Positions 34,666 through 43,655 of a DNA stretch of 57,682 nt are shown in pieces. The first letter of the stretch is position 1. Each line of letters begins with the position of its first letter. Below the pieces are notes generated by a model. The model made no database searches and was not told where the DNA came from. It worked only from the letters and a program-made list of their open reading frames with translations. Position numbers and translations under genes: made by a program. Source of the stretch: an uncultured Hyphomicrobiales bacterium (lineage in GTDB: Bacteria; Pseudomonadota; Alphaproteobacteria; Rhizobiales; Beijerinckiaceae); the NCBI GenBank assembly GCA_903861645.1, contig CAIOVE010000082.1, forward strand, positions 1 to 57,682, read 5' to 3'.

Positions 34666-34693
34666 AAAACGCGCCGGCGAGGCCGGCGCGTTT
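34666..34693 (-). terminator. Rho-independent terminator of metK
   Basis: AAACGCGCCGGC and GCCGGCGCGTTT form a perfect 12-bp stem with a 3-base loop (34667-34693). On the minus strand it ends in GTTTTT. It lies 33 bases after the metK stop and only 15 bases before the trmB ATG, so it may also act as an attenuator for trmB. Confidence 0.85.
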
Positions 34694-34726
34694 GACGATT
34701 ATCGGGACTGACCAGCGAAAGCCAGA

Positions 34727-35914
34727 TCAGAAAGCGGCCTTCAGCTTGTCGACCAGATCGGTCTTTTCCCATGTGAAGCCGCCCGTCGCGTCGGGCTCGC
34801 GGCCGAAGTGACCGAAGGCCGAGGTGCGCGCGTAGATGGGGTTGTTGAGATTGAGGTGCTCGCGGATGCCGCGCGGCGACAGGCTCATGATCTCGCCCAG
34901 CACCTTCTCGAGCTTCTCGCCGTCCACCTTGCCGGTGTCGTAGAGGTCGGCGTAGATCGACAGCGGCTGGGCCACGCCGATGGCGTAGGCGAGCTGGATG
35001 CAGCACTTGTCGGCCAGACCCGCCGCGACGACGTTCTTGGCGAGATAGCGCGCCGCGTAGGCCGCCGAGCGGTCAACCTTGGTCGGATCCTTGCCCGAGA
35101 AGGCGCCGCCGCCGTGGGGCGCCGCGCCGCCGTAGGTGTCGACGATGATCTTGCGGCCGGTGAGGCCGGTGTCGCCGTCGGGACCGCCGATGTAGAACTT
35201 GCCGGTCGGATTGATGTGCCAGACCGTGTCATTGCTGATCCACTCGACCGGCAGGGCCTTGCGGACGTAGGGCTCGACCGCCGCGCGGATCTGCGCCGAG
35301 GTCATGTCCTCGATCACGTGCTGATGCGACACGACGATCTGCGTCACGCCGACCGGCTTGCCGTTCTCGTAGCGCACGGTGACCTGGCTCTTGGCGTCGG
35401 GGCCGAGCGCCTTTTCCTTGCCCGCGTGACGGGCCTCGGAAATCAGCTGCAGGATCTTGTGCGAATAATACAGCGGCGCCGGCATGAGCGAGGGGGTCTC
35501 GCGGCAGGCGTAACCGAACATGATGCCCTGATCGCCCGCGCCCTCGTCCTTGTTGCCGGCCGAATCGACGCCCTGCGCGATATCGGCGGACTGGGCGTGC
35601 AGCAGCACCTCGATCTTGGCGTGCTCGTGGTGGAAGCCGTCCTGCTCGTAGCCGATGTCGCGGATCGCCTTGCGGGCGGTGGCGACGATCGTGTCCTCGG
35701 CGATCTTCGGGCCGCGGACTTCGCCGGCGATCACGACGCGATTGGTCGTGCAGAGCGTCTCGCAGGCCACGCGGATCTGATACGGATCGATGCCGGCGTT
35801 CGCGCCTTCGCGGAAGAACAGATCGACGATTTCGTCGGAGATGCGGTCGCTGACCTTGTCGGGATGACCCTCGGAAACCGATTCGCTCGTGAAGAGATAG
35901 GATTTACGCGCCAC
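34727..35914 (-). CDS. metK: S-adenosylmethionine synthetase
   Basis: A 395-residue methionine adenosyltransferase, which makes SAM from Met and ATP. Motifs are [54 protein letters not shown] and [19 protein letters not shown]. The start is taken as the GTG at 35914, with GGAGG 7 bases upstream and the family N-terminus VARKSYLF. A longer frame begins at 35947 but lacks support. A candidate promoter (TTGACC, 16 bases, TAATAC; 36035 to 36008 on the minus strand) and a large inverted repeat lie upstream. Confidence 0.97.
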   Translation of the reverse strand: MARKSYLFTSESVSEGHPDKVSDRISDEIVDLFFREGANAGIDPYQIRVACETLCTTNRVVIAGEVRGPKIAEDTIVATARKAIRDIGYEQDGFHHEHAKIEVLLHAQSADIAQGVDSAGNKDEGAGDQGIMFGYACRETPSLMPAPLYYSHKILQLISEARHAGKEKALGPDAKSQVTVRYENGKPVGVTQIVVSHQHVIEDMTSAQIRAAVEPYVRKALPVEWISNDTVWHINPTGKFYIGGPDGDTGLTGRKIIVDTYGGAAPHGGGAFSGKDPTKVDRSAAYAARYLAKNVVAAGLADKCCIQLAYAIGVAQPLSIYADLYDTGKVDGEKLEKVLGEIMSLSPRGIREHLNLNNPIYARTSAFGHFGREPDATGGFTWEKTDLVDKLKAAF

Positions 35915-36007
35915 GCCTTCGCCTCCAGCAGGGCTCCACAAATGCAACGCGACGCCGCCAGCCCTTGGCTCGTCAATCGCTCGCGCGGCCCGAGGCCGCG
36001 TCGGGCC

Positions 36008-36035
36008 GTATTACAGACCGCGTTCGTTAGGTCAA
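36008..36035 (-). promoter_or_regulatory. metK: Candidate promoter of metK
   Basis: On the minus strand TTGACC (36035-36030) is followed after 16 bases by TAATAC (36013-36008). This gives a leader of roughly 85 bases. The leader contains a 7-bp hairpin (35984-36000). No known SAM riboswitch class was recognised in it. Confidence 0.4.
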
Positions 36036-36039
36036 GCAT

Positions 36040-36082
36040 TTTTGGCTATATCGTTCTATAGATCGAACGATATGGGCCAAAA
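36040..36082. promoter_or_regulatory. Large inverted repeat upstream of the metK promoter (candidate operator)
   Basis: ATATCGTTC and GAACGATAT (36048-36056, 36065-36073) are perfect 9-base arms around an 8-base spacer. They are extended outward by TTTTGGC and GCCAAAA (36040-36046, 36076-36082) with a 1-2 base offset. It sits directly upstream of the candidate metK -35 box, between metK and the XRE regulator gene. The XRE protein or a SAM-responsive regulator could bind here. Confidence 0.55.
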
Positions 36083-36154
36083 CCCATGTTTATTTTCCCA
36101 TCAACTGGGCGGCCGCCAATAATTGCCCACCCGCGTTACTTCGCGAAGCGCGCC

Positions 36155-36586
36155 TTAATTGGCGGACTCCTCGACGCCCTCGGCGCCGGCGATCGCCGCC
36201 ACCAGATCGACGATGCGCTTGCGCACCTTGGGATCCTTGATGCTGGCGAAGGCCCGATTGAGTTGCAGGCCCTCGACCGACGAGATGAAGTCGACCACGT
36301 ACTGGCCGGCGGGCGCCTCGGCGAAACCCTCGTGCGACACATCCGGCTCGCCCTGCTGCGGCGCGCCCTCGAAGAAGAACGACGGCGGCGCCTGCAGGAT
36401 CTTGGCGATTTCCTGAAGGCGGCTGGCGCCGATGCGGTTGGCGCCCTTTTCGTACTTCTGAACCTGCTGGAAGGTGAGGCCGAGCGCTTCCCCGAGTTTT
36501 TCCTGACTCATGCCCAGCAGAATCCGCTTCATGCGGACCCGACCGCCGACATGCTTGTCGATCGGATTGGGAATCTTCTTGATCAC
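36155..36586 (-). CDS. XRE-family helix-turn-helix regulator (PraR-like)
   Basis: A 143-residue DNA-binding protein. The HTH (about 10-70) reads NPIDKHVGGRVRMKRILLGM, SQEKLGEALGLTFQQVQKYE and KGANRIGASRLQEIA. The C-terminal half ends in a helical segment (DPKVRKRIVDLVAAIAG). The family is widespread in alphaproteobacteria; PraR of rhizobia is the member I recognise, though orthology is not certain. The GTG start at 36586 has GGGGAAGG 7 bases upstream. A longer frame to 36700 would run through its own promoter. It lies between lnt and metK, with a candidate operator near each promoter. Confidence 0.88.
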   Translation of the reverse strand: MIKKIPNPIDKHVGGRVRMKRILLGMSQEKLGEALGLTFQQVQKYEKGANRIGASRLQEIAKILQAPPSFFFEGAPQQGEPDVSHEGFAEAPAGQYVVDFISSVEGLQLNRAFASIKDPKVRKRIVDLVAAIAGAEGVEESAN

Positions 36587-36653
36587 GTCGCGCCTTCCCC
36601 GGATGAAACCAGCGCGACGCCCTGAAAACCGGACACCGCGAAAGAAACGCCAG

Positions 36654-36700
36654 CTCACCTCGTCAACGCACGTATTAGGTGAGATTCCCGGCGGGTGCAA
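36654..36700 (-). promoter_or_regulatory. Promoter and overlapping inverted repeat of the XRE regulator gene
   Basis: On the minus strand TTGCAC (36700-36695), 17 bases, TAATAC (36677-36672) gives a well-spaced promoter. CTCACCT and AGGTGAG (36654-36660, 36677-36683) are 7-base inverted arms that flank and touch the -10 element. This placement suits a repressor and suggests autoregulation. Confidence 0.5.
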
Positions 36701-36715
36701 TATTTCGACGGGCGC

Positions 36716-38425
36716 TCAGGTCGCCGCTCGACCGGCTCGACGGCGGGCCCACAACGCGCCAAGAACCGCCAGAAGCATTAGCGCGAGCGGGCCCGCGAAA
36801 GGCCGCCGGGCGAACGGCGTCGCCGCGATGGCTTCCGGCAGGGCGCCGTCGAGCACCCCCTCGACGCCCAGCGGCAGGGCGCCGGTCACGCGACCATAAG
36901 GGTCGACAATGGCGGAAATGCCGGTGTTGGCGGCGCGCACCAGCGGCAGGCCCTCCTCGATCGCGCGCAGCCGCGACTGGGAGAAATGCTGATAGGGACC
37001 AGCGGTCATGCCAAACCACGCGTCGTTCGACACATTGAGCAGCGCGCCGGGCCGTTCGGCGATCGAGCCCTCGGGCGTCACCTCGCCCGGAAAGACCGCC
37101 TCGTAGCAGACCAGCACGGACAGGGCGGGCAAGCCAGGCAGGCGCATCGGCTTGCGCGACAGACCCGCGTCGAATCCGCCGGGAATATGCACGAATTGCC
37201 GGAGGCCCAGCTTTTCCAGCAAGCCGCCGAATGGCAGGTATTCGCCGAACGGCACGAGATGCGCCTTGTCGTAGGTCGCCAGCAGCCCGTGCTCGCGGTC
37301 GAGCGCCTGCACGGAATTGTAGAACACGCGCCGCGCCCCGCGCGGCTGGCTTTCCTCGCGCGCCGCGCCGGTGATCAGCACCGACCGCGGGCCGAGAAAC
37401 GAACTCAATCGCTCCATCGCGGCGCCGTCGCGCGTGAGGATGAAGGGAAAGGCGGATTCCGGCCAGATCAGGTGGGTGACATCCGCCACGCCCGTCGTTT
37501 GCGGCGAGGTAGCGCGATCTGAAATCGACAGGTAGCGATCGAGAATCGCGTTCTTGTTCTCCGGCCTGAACGACCGATCCTGCGCCAGATTGGGCTGCAT
37601 GATCCGCAGGCGGACGCCAACCACGTCGCCAACATGGCCGCTCGCCAGACGCCAGCCGCCGAAGGCCGCCAGCGCGCCCAGCGCGACGACGGCGACAAAC
37701 GGCCCGCCGGAAAGCCACGAACGGCGCCCCGCGCGCTCGTCGTTGAGCAGCGCGGGCGTGGCGAAAAGGGCGACGACGACGACGTTCAGGCCATAGAGCC
37801 CGATCACCGAGGCCGACTGCGCCAGCACGAGATTGCCGCCGAGCGCCATGCCGAACTCGTTCCACGGAAAGCCCGTCGCCACGTGACCGCGCAGCCATTC
37901 GCTCGCGCCAAGTCCCGCCGCCAGCGCCAGCACGCGCGCGCCGCCCGGGCTCCAAAGGACGCGCGCCAGCGCGAATCCGAGCCCCGTGAACAGACCGAGC
38001 ACCGCCGGCAGGCCCAGCACCGCCAGCGGCAGCGCCCAGGCGAATTCGTCGGCCTCGACCAGCATCGCCGCGCCGAGCCACCAAAGGCCGGCGACGAAAT
38101 AGCCAAAGCCGAGCCACCAGCCGATCCCCGCCGCCGCCCGCGCTTCGGCGAGCCAGACGCGACCGCCCGGCTTGTCCGCCGTCGCGCCGTCGATCAGCCA
38201 GACGGCGACCGTCATGGGAATGATCATCGCGGGGAAGAAATCGACGGGCGCCATGGCGAGCGCGCCGGTCGCGCCGGCGATAAATGCGATGGCGCGCCGG
38301 GTCCAGCCAGACGACAGGATGACGTGATCGGCGACCTTGCGAAAGGCTGTGAAGGTCAAGAGTCGATTCCGTTTCCCGCTGATTCGGCGCACTCGGACCA
38401 TACAGGGGAACCGTCCGCCGGACAC
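36716..38425 (-). CDS. lnt: Apolipoprotein N-acyltransferase
   Basis: A 569-residue inner-membrane enzyme that adds the third acyl chain to lipoproteins. About seven N-terminal membrane helices are followed by a periplasmic nitrilase-like domain. The catalytic triad is visible: Glu in THLIWPESAFPF, Lys in TYDKAHLVPFGEYLPF, and Cys in SVLVCYEAVFPG. NVSNDAWFG is also typical. The start is uncertain. The GTG at 38425 has GAGGT upstream. The ATG at 38401 or the TTG at 38359 (LTFTAFRKVADHV) would bring the length nearer the usual 510-545. It starts 22 bases after the corC-like gene. Confidence 0.94.
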   Translation of the reverse strand: MSGGRFPCMVRVRRISGKRNRLLTFTAFRKVADHVILSSGWTRRAIAFIAGATGALAMAPVDFFPAMIIPMTVAVWLIDGATADKPGGRVWLAEARAAAGIGWWLGFGYFVAGLWWLGAAMLVEADEFAWALPLAVLGLPAVLGLFTGLGFALARVLWSPGGARVLALAAGLGASEWLRGHVATGFPWNEFGMALGGNLVLAQSASVIGLYGLNVVVVALFATPALLNDERAGRRSWLSGGPFVAVVALGALAAFGGWRLASGHVGDVVGVRLRIMQPNLAQDRSFRPENKNAILDRYLSISDRATSPQTTGVADVTHLIWPESAFPFILTRDGAAMERLSSFLGPRSVLITGAAREESQPRGARRVFYNSVQALDREHGLLATYDKAHLVPFGEYLPFGGLLEKLGLRQFVHIPGGFDAGLSRKPMRLPGLPALSVLVCYEAVFPGEVTPEGSIAERPGALLNVSNDAWFGMTAGPYQHFSQSRLRAIEEGLPLVRAANTGISAIVDPYGRVTGALPLGVEGVLDGALPEAIAATPFARRPFAGPLALMLLAVLGALWARRRAGRAAT

Positions 38426-38447
38426 GCCCCGGCGACCTCAAATCGCG

Positions 38448-39440
38448 TCAGCCGTCGACGTCGCGCGGCGGCGTCAGACGCAGCTTCAGACGCTTGAGCT
38501 TGCGCGGATCGGCGTCGATGATCTCGGCCTCGACCGTGCTTGACAGGCGAATGATCTCGCCACGCGAGGGCACGCGCCCGGCCACCGCGATCACGACGCC
38601 GCCGATCGTGTCGACGTCCTCGAGATCGACGTCGCCCGCAAGTCCGTCGCCAACGAGCTCGGAAACCTTGTCGAGCGGGGCGCGCGCGCTCATCGCGAAG
38701 GAGCCGTCGGCGGCGGTTTCGATCTTGGGCGATTCCTCGTCGTCGTGCTCGTCCTCGATGTCGCCGACGATCATCTCCATGATGTCCTCGATGGAGACGA
38801 GGCCATCGGTGCCGCCGTATTCGTCGATCACCAGCGCCATGTGCGTGCGCGTCGCCTGCATTTTCACGAGCAGGTCGAGCGCCGGCATCGACGGCGGCGC
38901 GAACAGCACGGGGCGCAGGATATTGGCCTCGCCCAGCGGCACCGACAGATCGAGCCCGTTCTGGCTGGCGATGCGGCCAATATCGGGCGCGGTCGACGGA
39001 TCGGCGCCGGCGGCGGGCCGCGCGCGGGGTTTGCGCGTTTCGGCCGAGCGCGCGATGTAATCGACGAAGTCGAGGATGTGCACCATGCCGCGGGGATCGT
39101 CGAGCGTGCCCGCGTAAACCGGCAGGCGCGAATGGCTCGCCGCGCGGAACACCGACAGCACTTCCGTCAACGGCTGATTCAGTTCCACGGCGACGATGTC
39201 GGCGCGCGGCACCAGAACATCCTCGACGCGCAATTCATGCAGCGACAGGACGTTCTTGAGGATCAGCGTTTCCTTCTCGCTGAAACCGCCGTCGCGCGAG
39301 GCTTCCTCGATGGCTTCCTCGACATCCTCGCGGGCCGAGGGCCCATCGAAGCCGAACATCGAGCGCAGCCGGTCGAACAGGCCCGCGCGCTCGGGCCGCC
39401 CGGCGGCGGCGCTGGAAGATCCTTGCTCCGGCGCGCTCAT
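38448..39440 (-). CDS. CorC/HlyC-type hemolysin-family protein with CBS domains
   Basis: A 330-residue cytoplasmic protein. Two CBS domains (about 70-210; RVEDVLVPRADIVAVELNQPL ... HMALVIDEYGGTDGLVSIEDIMEMIVGDIEDEHD) are followed by a CorC/HlyC C-terminal domain (VDTIGGVVIAVAGRVPSRGEII). E. coli CorC is linked to magnesium and cobalt efflux, and the name hemolysin is historical. The DUF21 membrane domain is absent, as in CorC. It overlaps ybeY by 4 bases. The order phoH-ybeY-corC-lnt matches E. coli ybeZ-ybeY-ybeX-lnt. Confidence 0.93.
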   Translation of the reverse strand: MSAPEQGSSSAAAGRPERAGLFDRLRSMFGFDGPSAREDVEEAIEEASRDGGFSEKETLILKNVLSLHELRVEDVLVPRADIVAVELNQPLTEVLSVFRAASHSRLPVYAGTLDDPRGMVHILDFVDYIARSAETRKPRARPAAGADPSTAPDIGRIASQNGLDLSVPLGEANILRPVLFAPPSMPALDLLVKMQATRTHMALVIDEYGGTDGLVSIEDIMEMIVGDIEDEHDDEESPKIETAADGSFAMSARAPLDKVSELVGDGLAGDVDLEDVDTIGGVVIAVAGRVPSRGEIIRLSSTVEAEIIDADPRKLKRLKLRLTPPRDVDG

Positions 39441-39925
39441 GGCGTGGCGGGGTCTCCACCCGCCGACGCGTAGGGATCGGCGATCCCCATGCGCCCCAGA
39501 ATCGCGCGCTCCAGCGTCTCCATGATCTCGGCCTCGTCGTCCATCTCGTGATCATAGCCCAGAATGTGCAGGAGGCCATGCACGACCATGTGGCTATAAT
39601 GATCGGCGAGCGACTTGCCTTCTTCGGCGGCCTCGCGCGCCACGGTCTCATAGGCGATGGCGATGTCGCCAAGCGCCAGCGAACCCGCCTGTTCGGGCGC
39701 GGGAAACGACAGCACGTTGGTCGGCTTGTCGAGGCCCCTGAACGTCCGGTTCAACTCCTGGATGCGCGCGTCGTCGCACAGGAGAAGGCTCAGTTCCTCG
39801 TCCTCGTCGACCTCGGCGTCGGCCATGTCGACGCAGGTCTCGACGGCGCGGCGGGTCAGCGCCTCGATATCGCCGAGGGCGTCCCAGCCCCCGGCCTCAA
39901 TCATGATGTCAATAACAGGGGCCAT
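39437..39925 (-). CDS. ybeY: Endoribonuclease YbeY (rRNA maturation)
   Basis: A 162-residue zinc metalloprotein for 16S rRNA 3'-end maturation and ribosome quality control. The hallmark is HMVVHGLLHILGYDHEMDDEAEIME, with the three His metal ligands. The upstream part has LNRTFRGLDKPTNVLSFP and LGDIAIAYETV. It is placed 3 bases after phoH and overlaps the corC-like gene by 4 bases. Confidence 0.96.
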   Translation of the reverse strand: MAPVIDIMIEAGGWDALGDIEALTRRAVETCVDMADAEVDEDEELSLLLCDDARIQELNRTFRGLDKPTNVLSFPAPEQAGSLALGDIAIAYETVAREAAEEGKSLADHYSHMVVHGLLHILGYDHEMDDEAEIMETLERAILGRMGIADPYASAGGDPATP

Positions 39926-39928
39926 GAA

Positions 39929-40954
39929 TCAGCCGGGTCGCCTCGAGTCCGTGCCCTCGTAGGCGGCGACGATGCGGCGCACCAGATCATGGCGCACCAC
40001 GTCCGCGCCCGAGAAGCGCACGTGGCCGACGCCCTCGACCGTGGAGAGCAACGACACCGCTTCCGCCAGACCCGATTTCTGCCCGGCGGGAAGATCGGTC
40101 TGCGAGGGATCGCCGGTGACGATCATCCGCGAGCCCTCGCCAAGGCGGGTCAGAAACATCTTCATCTGCATCGAGGTCGTGTTCTGCGCCTCGTCGAGCA
40201 GCACGCAGGCGTTGGTCAGCGTGCGTCCGCGCATGAACGCGAGCGGCGCGACCTCGATCATGCCGGTCTGCATGCCGCGCTCGACCGAGCGCCCGTCCAT
40301 GAAGTCATACAGCGCGTCATAGACGGGCCGCAGATAAGGATCGACCTTCTCGCGCATGTCGCCGGGCAGGAAGCCAAGCCGCTCGCCCGCCTCGACGGCG
40401 GGACGCGACAGGATCAGCCGCTCGACGACGCCCTGCTCCAGCAGGCTCACCGCCTTGCCGACCGCGAGCCATGTCTTGCCGGTGCCCGCGGGCCCTTCGG
40501 CGAAGACGAGTTCGTTGCGCTTGAGCAGCTTGAGATAATTGTCCTGCGCCGCGTTGCGGGCGCGCACGCCGCCGCGCTTGCGCGTGGCGATCTGCTCGAA
40601 CATCGTCCGGGCGCCTTCCGCCTCGCCGGGAAAGAGCGATCCCTGCAAGGCGATTTCGGCGATGGCGCCGTCGATGTCGCCAAGCGTGATCGCCTGACCG
40701 AGGCGCACGCGCTCATAGAGGCTTTCGAGCACGCGCCGCGCCTGCCCGCAGGCGTCCGGCGTTCCCTTGATGATGACGTGATTGCCGCTGGCGTTGGCGA
40801 GCACGCCCAGCCGGCTTTCGATGCGCGCGATGTTCTGGTCGTACTGGCCGAAAACGAGCGAGGCGAGGCGGTTGTCATCGAAGGCGAGCTTGAGTTCGGT
40901 ACTGCTGCTCCGCGCGGGCGCGGCGGGAAGGGTCCGGGTGTCGGCTCGGCTCAA
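39929..40954 (-). CDS. PhoH-family ATPase (YbeZ)
   Basis: A 341-residue ATPase. An N-terminal KH-like part (IARIESRLGVLANASGNHVIIKG) is followed by the PhoH domain with Walker A FAEGPAGTGKTWLAVG, SRPAVEAGERLGFLPGD, Walker B ACVLLDEAQNT and IVTGDPSQTDLP. It is thought to work with YbeY in rRNA processing. The start is the TTG at 40954, because GGAGGTGAT lies 6 bases upstream, a near-perfect match to the 16S 3' end. The longer GTG frame at 41002 would place that site inside the gene. Confidence 0.93.
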   Translation of the reverse strand: MSRADTRTLPAAPARSSSTELKLAFDDNRLASLVFGQYDQNIARIESRLGVLANASGNHVIIKGTPDACGQARRVLESLYERVRLGQAITLGDIDGAIAEIALQGSLFPGEAEGARTMFEQIATRKRGGVRARNAAQDNYLKLLKRNELVFAEGPAGTGKTWLAVGKAVSLLEQGVVERLILSRPAVEAGERLGFLPGDMREKVDPYLRPVYDALYDFMDGRSVERGMQTGMIEVAPLAFMRGRTLTNACVLLDEAQNTTSMQMKMFLTRLGEGSRMIVTGDPSQTDLPAGQKSGLAEAVSLLSTVEGVGHVRFSGADVVRHDLVRRIVAAYEGTDSRRPG

Positions 40955-41059
40955 TGCATCACCTCCATCAAGGGCGCTCGCGCGCGTGTCGGGAAACCTC
41001 ACGCAATTATCGGGCTACGGAACGGCGCCGCTCAAGCGACGCAGGCGAATCATAGCACA

Positions 41060-42457
41060 TCAAGCCAGTTCGCCAGCGAGGGAATTGGTTTTCAACGACA
41101 GGATTTTGACGGGCGCCACCCGGCCCACGAGATTGAGCGGCCCATCCACATGCACCGCCTGCATGTAAGGCGATTTGCCGCCGATCTGGCCGGGGTGGCG
41201 GCCCTGCTTCTCGAACAGCACGCCCACGACCCGCCCGACGGTCGCCTGATTGAAGGCCCGGCGCTGGTCCTCCTCCAGCCGTTGCAGGCGGGCGAGGCGC
41301 TCGCTTTTGACGGCCTCGGGAACCTGCTCCACGAGTTCGGCGGCTTTCGTGCCCGGCCGCGGCGAATATTTGAACGAAAAGGCGCTCGCCATCCCGGTCC
41401 GCCGGATGAGGTCGAGGGTCGCCCCGAAATCGGCCTCGGTCTCGCCGGGAAAGCCCACGATGAAATCCGACGACAGCGCGATATCCGGCCGCGCCGCGCG
41501 CAGGCGCTCGATGATGGCGAAATATTGGGCGGCCGTATGCTTGCGGTTCATCGCCTTGAGGATGCGATCCGACCCCGATTGCACCGGCAGGTGCACGAAG
41601 GGCATGAGCTTGTCGATCTCGGCGTGGGCCGCGATCAGGTCATCGTCGAAATCGTTCGGATGGCTGGTCGTGTAGCGGATGCGCTCAAGACCGGCGAGCG
41701 TCGCCAGTCGCTCCACAAGGCCGCGCAGGCCAACGCTCGCGCCGCGCTCGTCGAGGCCGTGATAGGCGTTGACGTTCTGGCCGAGCAGGCTGACCTCGGC
41801 GACCCCCGCGTCAACCAGCCTTTTGACATCGTCGAGAACGCGCGCGACCGGGCGCGACACCTCCGCGCCGCGGGTGAATGGCACCACGCAGAAGGCGCAG
41901 AACTTGTCGCAACCTTCCTGAATCGTCACGAAGGCGCTGACGCCACGCGCGCGGATGGCGTCGGGCGCCGGCGCGGCCATGTGGTCGAACTTGTCCTCGG
42001 GCGGGAACTCCGTATCGACGACGCGCGCGCCGTTGTCGGAGCGGCGCAGCAGGTCGGGCAGGCGATGGTAGCTCTGCGGCCCGACGACGAGATCGACCGC
42101 CGACTGGCGGCGCAGGATTTCGCCGCCCTCGGCCTGCGCGACGCAACCGGCGACGGCGATGCGCGTGGCGACGCCCCGCGCCGCGCGCGCTTCCTTGACC
42201 TCGCGCACCTTGCCCAGTTCCGAGAACACCTTCTCGGTGGCGCGCTCGCGGATATGGCAAGTATTGAGAATGACGAGATCGGCGTCCTCGATCGCGGACG
42301 TGTCCGCGTAACCCTCGCCGGCGAGCACGTCCTTCATGCGCTCGGCGTCATGGACGTTCATCTGGCAGCCGAAGGACTTGACGAAAACCTTGCGGGCGGG
42401 CGGCGGGTTGCTCATGGGCGGGCGTCCTATCGCAAAGCGCCCGCCTTGGAAACTCAA
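41060..42457 (-). CDS. miaB: tRNA-2-methylthio-N6-dimethylallyladenosine synthase
   Basis: A radical-SAM methylthiotransferase of 465 residues that modifies A37 of tRNAs reading UNN codons. The UPF0004 domain contains [34 protein letters not shown] and [10 protein letters not shown], with three cluster Cys. The radical-SAM motif is [18 protein letters not shown]-terminal TRAM domain has [29 protein letters not shown]. The start at 42457 overlaps the rimI stop by 4 bases. The internal ATG at 42415 ([14 protein letters not shown]) matches the family start more closely. Confidence 0.96.
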   Translation of the reverse strand: MSFQGGRFAIGRPPMSNPPPARKVFVKSFGCQMNVHDAERMKDVLAGEGYADTSAIEDADLVILNTCHIRERATEKVFSELGKVREVKEARAARGVATRIAVAGCVAQAEGGEILRRQSAVDLVVGPQSYHRLPDLLRRSDNGARVVDTEFPPEDKFDHMAAPAPDAIRARGVSAFVTIQEGCDKFCAFCVVPFTRGAEVSRPVARVLDDVKRLVDAGVAEVSLLGQNVNAYHGLDERGASVGLRGLVERLATLAGLERIRYTTSHPNDFDDDLIAAHAEIDKLMPFVHLPVQSGSDRILKAMNRKHTAAQYFAIIERLRAARPDIALSSDFIVGFPGETEADFGATLDLIRRTGMASAFSFKYSPRPGTKAAELVEQVPEAVKSERLARLQRLEEDQRRAFNQATVGRVVGVLFEKQGRHPGQIGGKSPYMQAVHVDGPLNLVGRVAPVKILSLKTNSLAGELA

Positions 42458-42942
42458 AGGTCGGCGCGCAGGATCAGGGCCGTGGCGGCGGGCCCGGCCC
42501 CGGTGGCGTAATAGCCCTTGCGCTCGCCCACCTTCACGAAGCCGGCGCGGGCGTAGAGCGCCAGCGCAGCCTTGTTGCCGGCGTCGACCTCGAGGAACAG
42601 CGCCCGAACGCCGCCCGCCTTGAGCCGGGCCATGTGGTCGGCCAGAAGCTTGCCGCCCACCCCCGCCCCGCGCGCGGCGCGATCGACCACGATGGTCAGG
42701 ATTTCCGCCTCGTCGAGGGCGCGGCGGGTCAGCACGAAGCCGAGCAACCGGCCCGACCGCCCATCGACCGCCGCCGCCGAAATGACCGTGGGATCGGCCA
42801 GCAGGGCGCGAAACTCGCTCTCATCCCACCCGCGGTGAAAGGCCTCCGCGTGAAGACCAACACACTTCGCGAGGGCGTCGGCCCGGAGCGGCACGATCTC
42901 CACCGGTTTCGCGCGACGCGGAAAGCTGGCGAACGGCCACAT
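42454..42942 (-). CDS. rimI: Ribosomal-protein-alanine N-acetyltransferase-like GNAT protein
   Basis: A 162-residue GNAT acetyltransferase. The acetyl-CoA motif is [19 protein letters not shown], followed by [32 protein letters not shown], which is typical of RimI. Known RimI acetylates the N-terminal Ala of ribosomal protein S18. The start ATG at 42942 ([10 protein letters not shown]) follows the tsaB stop by 2 bases. A longer frame to 43044 lies within tsaB. The pair tsaB-rimI is conserved in many bacteria. Confidence 0.92.
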   Translation of the reverse strand: MWPFASFPRRAKPVEIVPLRADALAKCVGLHAEAFHRGWDESEFRALLADPTVISAAAVDGRSGRLLGFVLTRRALDEAEILTIVVDRAARGAGVGGKLLADHMARLKAGGVRALFLEVDAGNKAALALYARAGFVKVGERKGYYATGAGPAATALILRADL

Positions 42943-42944
42943 GG

Positions 42945-43631
42945 TCAGACCGTCGCCGGCGACCGGTCGCCGGACATGGGCGTCGCGTCGACGGCCTTGA
43001 GATACAGGGGACGCGGTCGCCCGTCGCCCGGCTCCATCAGGCAACCGAGCATGGCGACGAAGGCGATGGGCGGCGCGACAAGGTCGCCCGCCGCCTCGGC
43101 CCTGACGCCGCGCGCCAGCGCCGCTTCCAGCACGGCCGGCGCGCCCGTGCCGGTGACCCGGCAGGCGACGCCGCCCATCAGGGCGACCGCGTCGGCGTGG
43201 CGCAGAACGGCGGCGGACCCCAGCGCCTGCCCGTTGGAGCCGAAGAGCTGCGCGTATGACTGCCCGTGCCGCGCGTCGACGCAGGCCAGGATACGGCGAT
43301 CGTCGCGCGCCAGAATGAGCGGCGCGGCGAAGGCGTTGAGCGTGGACACGCCCACCACGGGCTTGCCGAGCGCCAGCCCGATGGCCCGCGCCGCCGACAG
43401 GCCCACGCGAATGCCGGTGAACGAGCCCGGCCCGACCGTGACGGCGATCCGATCAAGCGCGGCGAAGCCGCCATCCGTCGCGCCCACCACGCGCTCGATC
43501 AGCGGCATCAGCGCCTCGGCGTGGCCGCGCGCCATCGCGAGCGTTTCGCTCGCCAGCGGCGTCCGTTCGGATGAATCGAGCACGCAGGCCGATACAGCCG
43601 GCAGGGCGGCGTCGATGGCGAGTATCCGCAT
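42945..43631 (-). CDS. tsaB: tRNA threonylcarbamoyladenosine biosynthesis protein TsaB
   Basis: A 228-residue ASKHA-fold protein, a partner of TsaD and TsaE in making t6A37 of tRNA. The start MRILAIDAALPAVSACVLD, the segment RGHAEALMPLIERVV, and the motif IAVTVGPGSFTGIRVGLSAARAIGLALGKPVVGVSTL are diagnostic. It stands 25 bases after the nifU-like gene and just before rimI. TsaC and TsaD are not in the window. Confidence 0.95.
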   Translation of the reverse strand: MRILAIDAALPAVSACVLDSSERTPLASETLAMARGHAEALMPLIERVVGATDGGFAALDRIAVTVGPGSFTGIRVGLSAARAIGLALGKPVVGVSTLNAFAAPLILARDDRRILACVDARHGQSYAQLFGSNGQALGSAAVLRHADAVALMGGVACRVTGTGAPAVLEAALARGVRAEAAGDLVAPPIAFVAMLGCLMEPGDGRPRPLYLKAVDATPMSGDRSPATV

Positions 43632-43655
43632 CAGCCCCGTCCCGACGCGCGCAAG

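Noticed and set aside
35984-36008. Two mutually exclusive hairpins in the metK leader that looked like an attenuator or riboswitch
   Set aside because: With the candidate promoter used, the outer arm of one hairpin would lie before the transcription start. No known SAM aptamer core was seen.
39548-42511. Open frame of 987 codons on the plus strand across ybeY, phoH and miaB
   Set aside because: It spans three clear minus-strand genes and shows no protein motifs. It arises from codon bias on the opposite strand.
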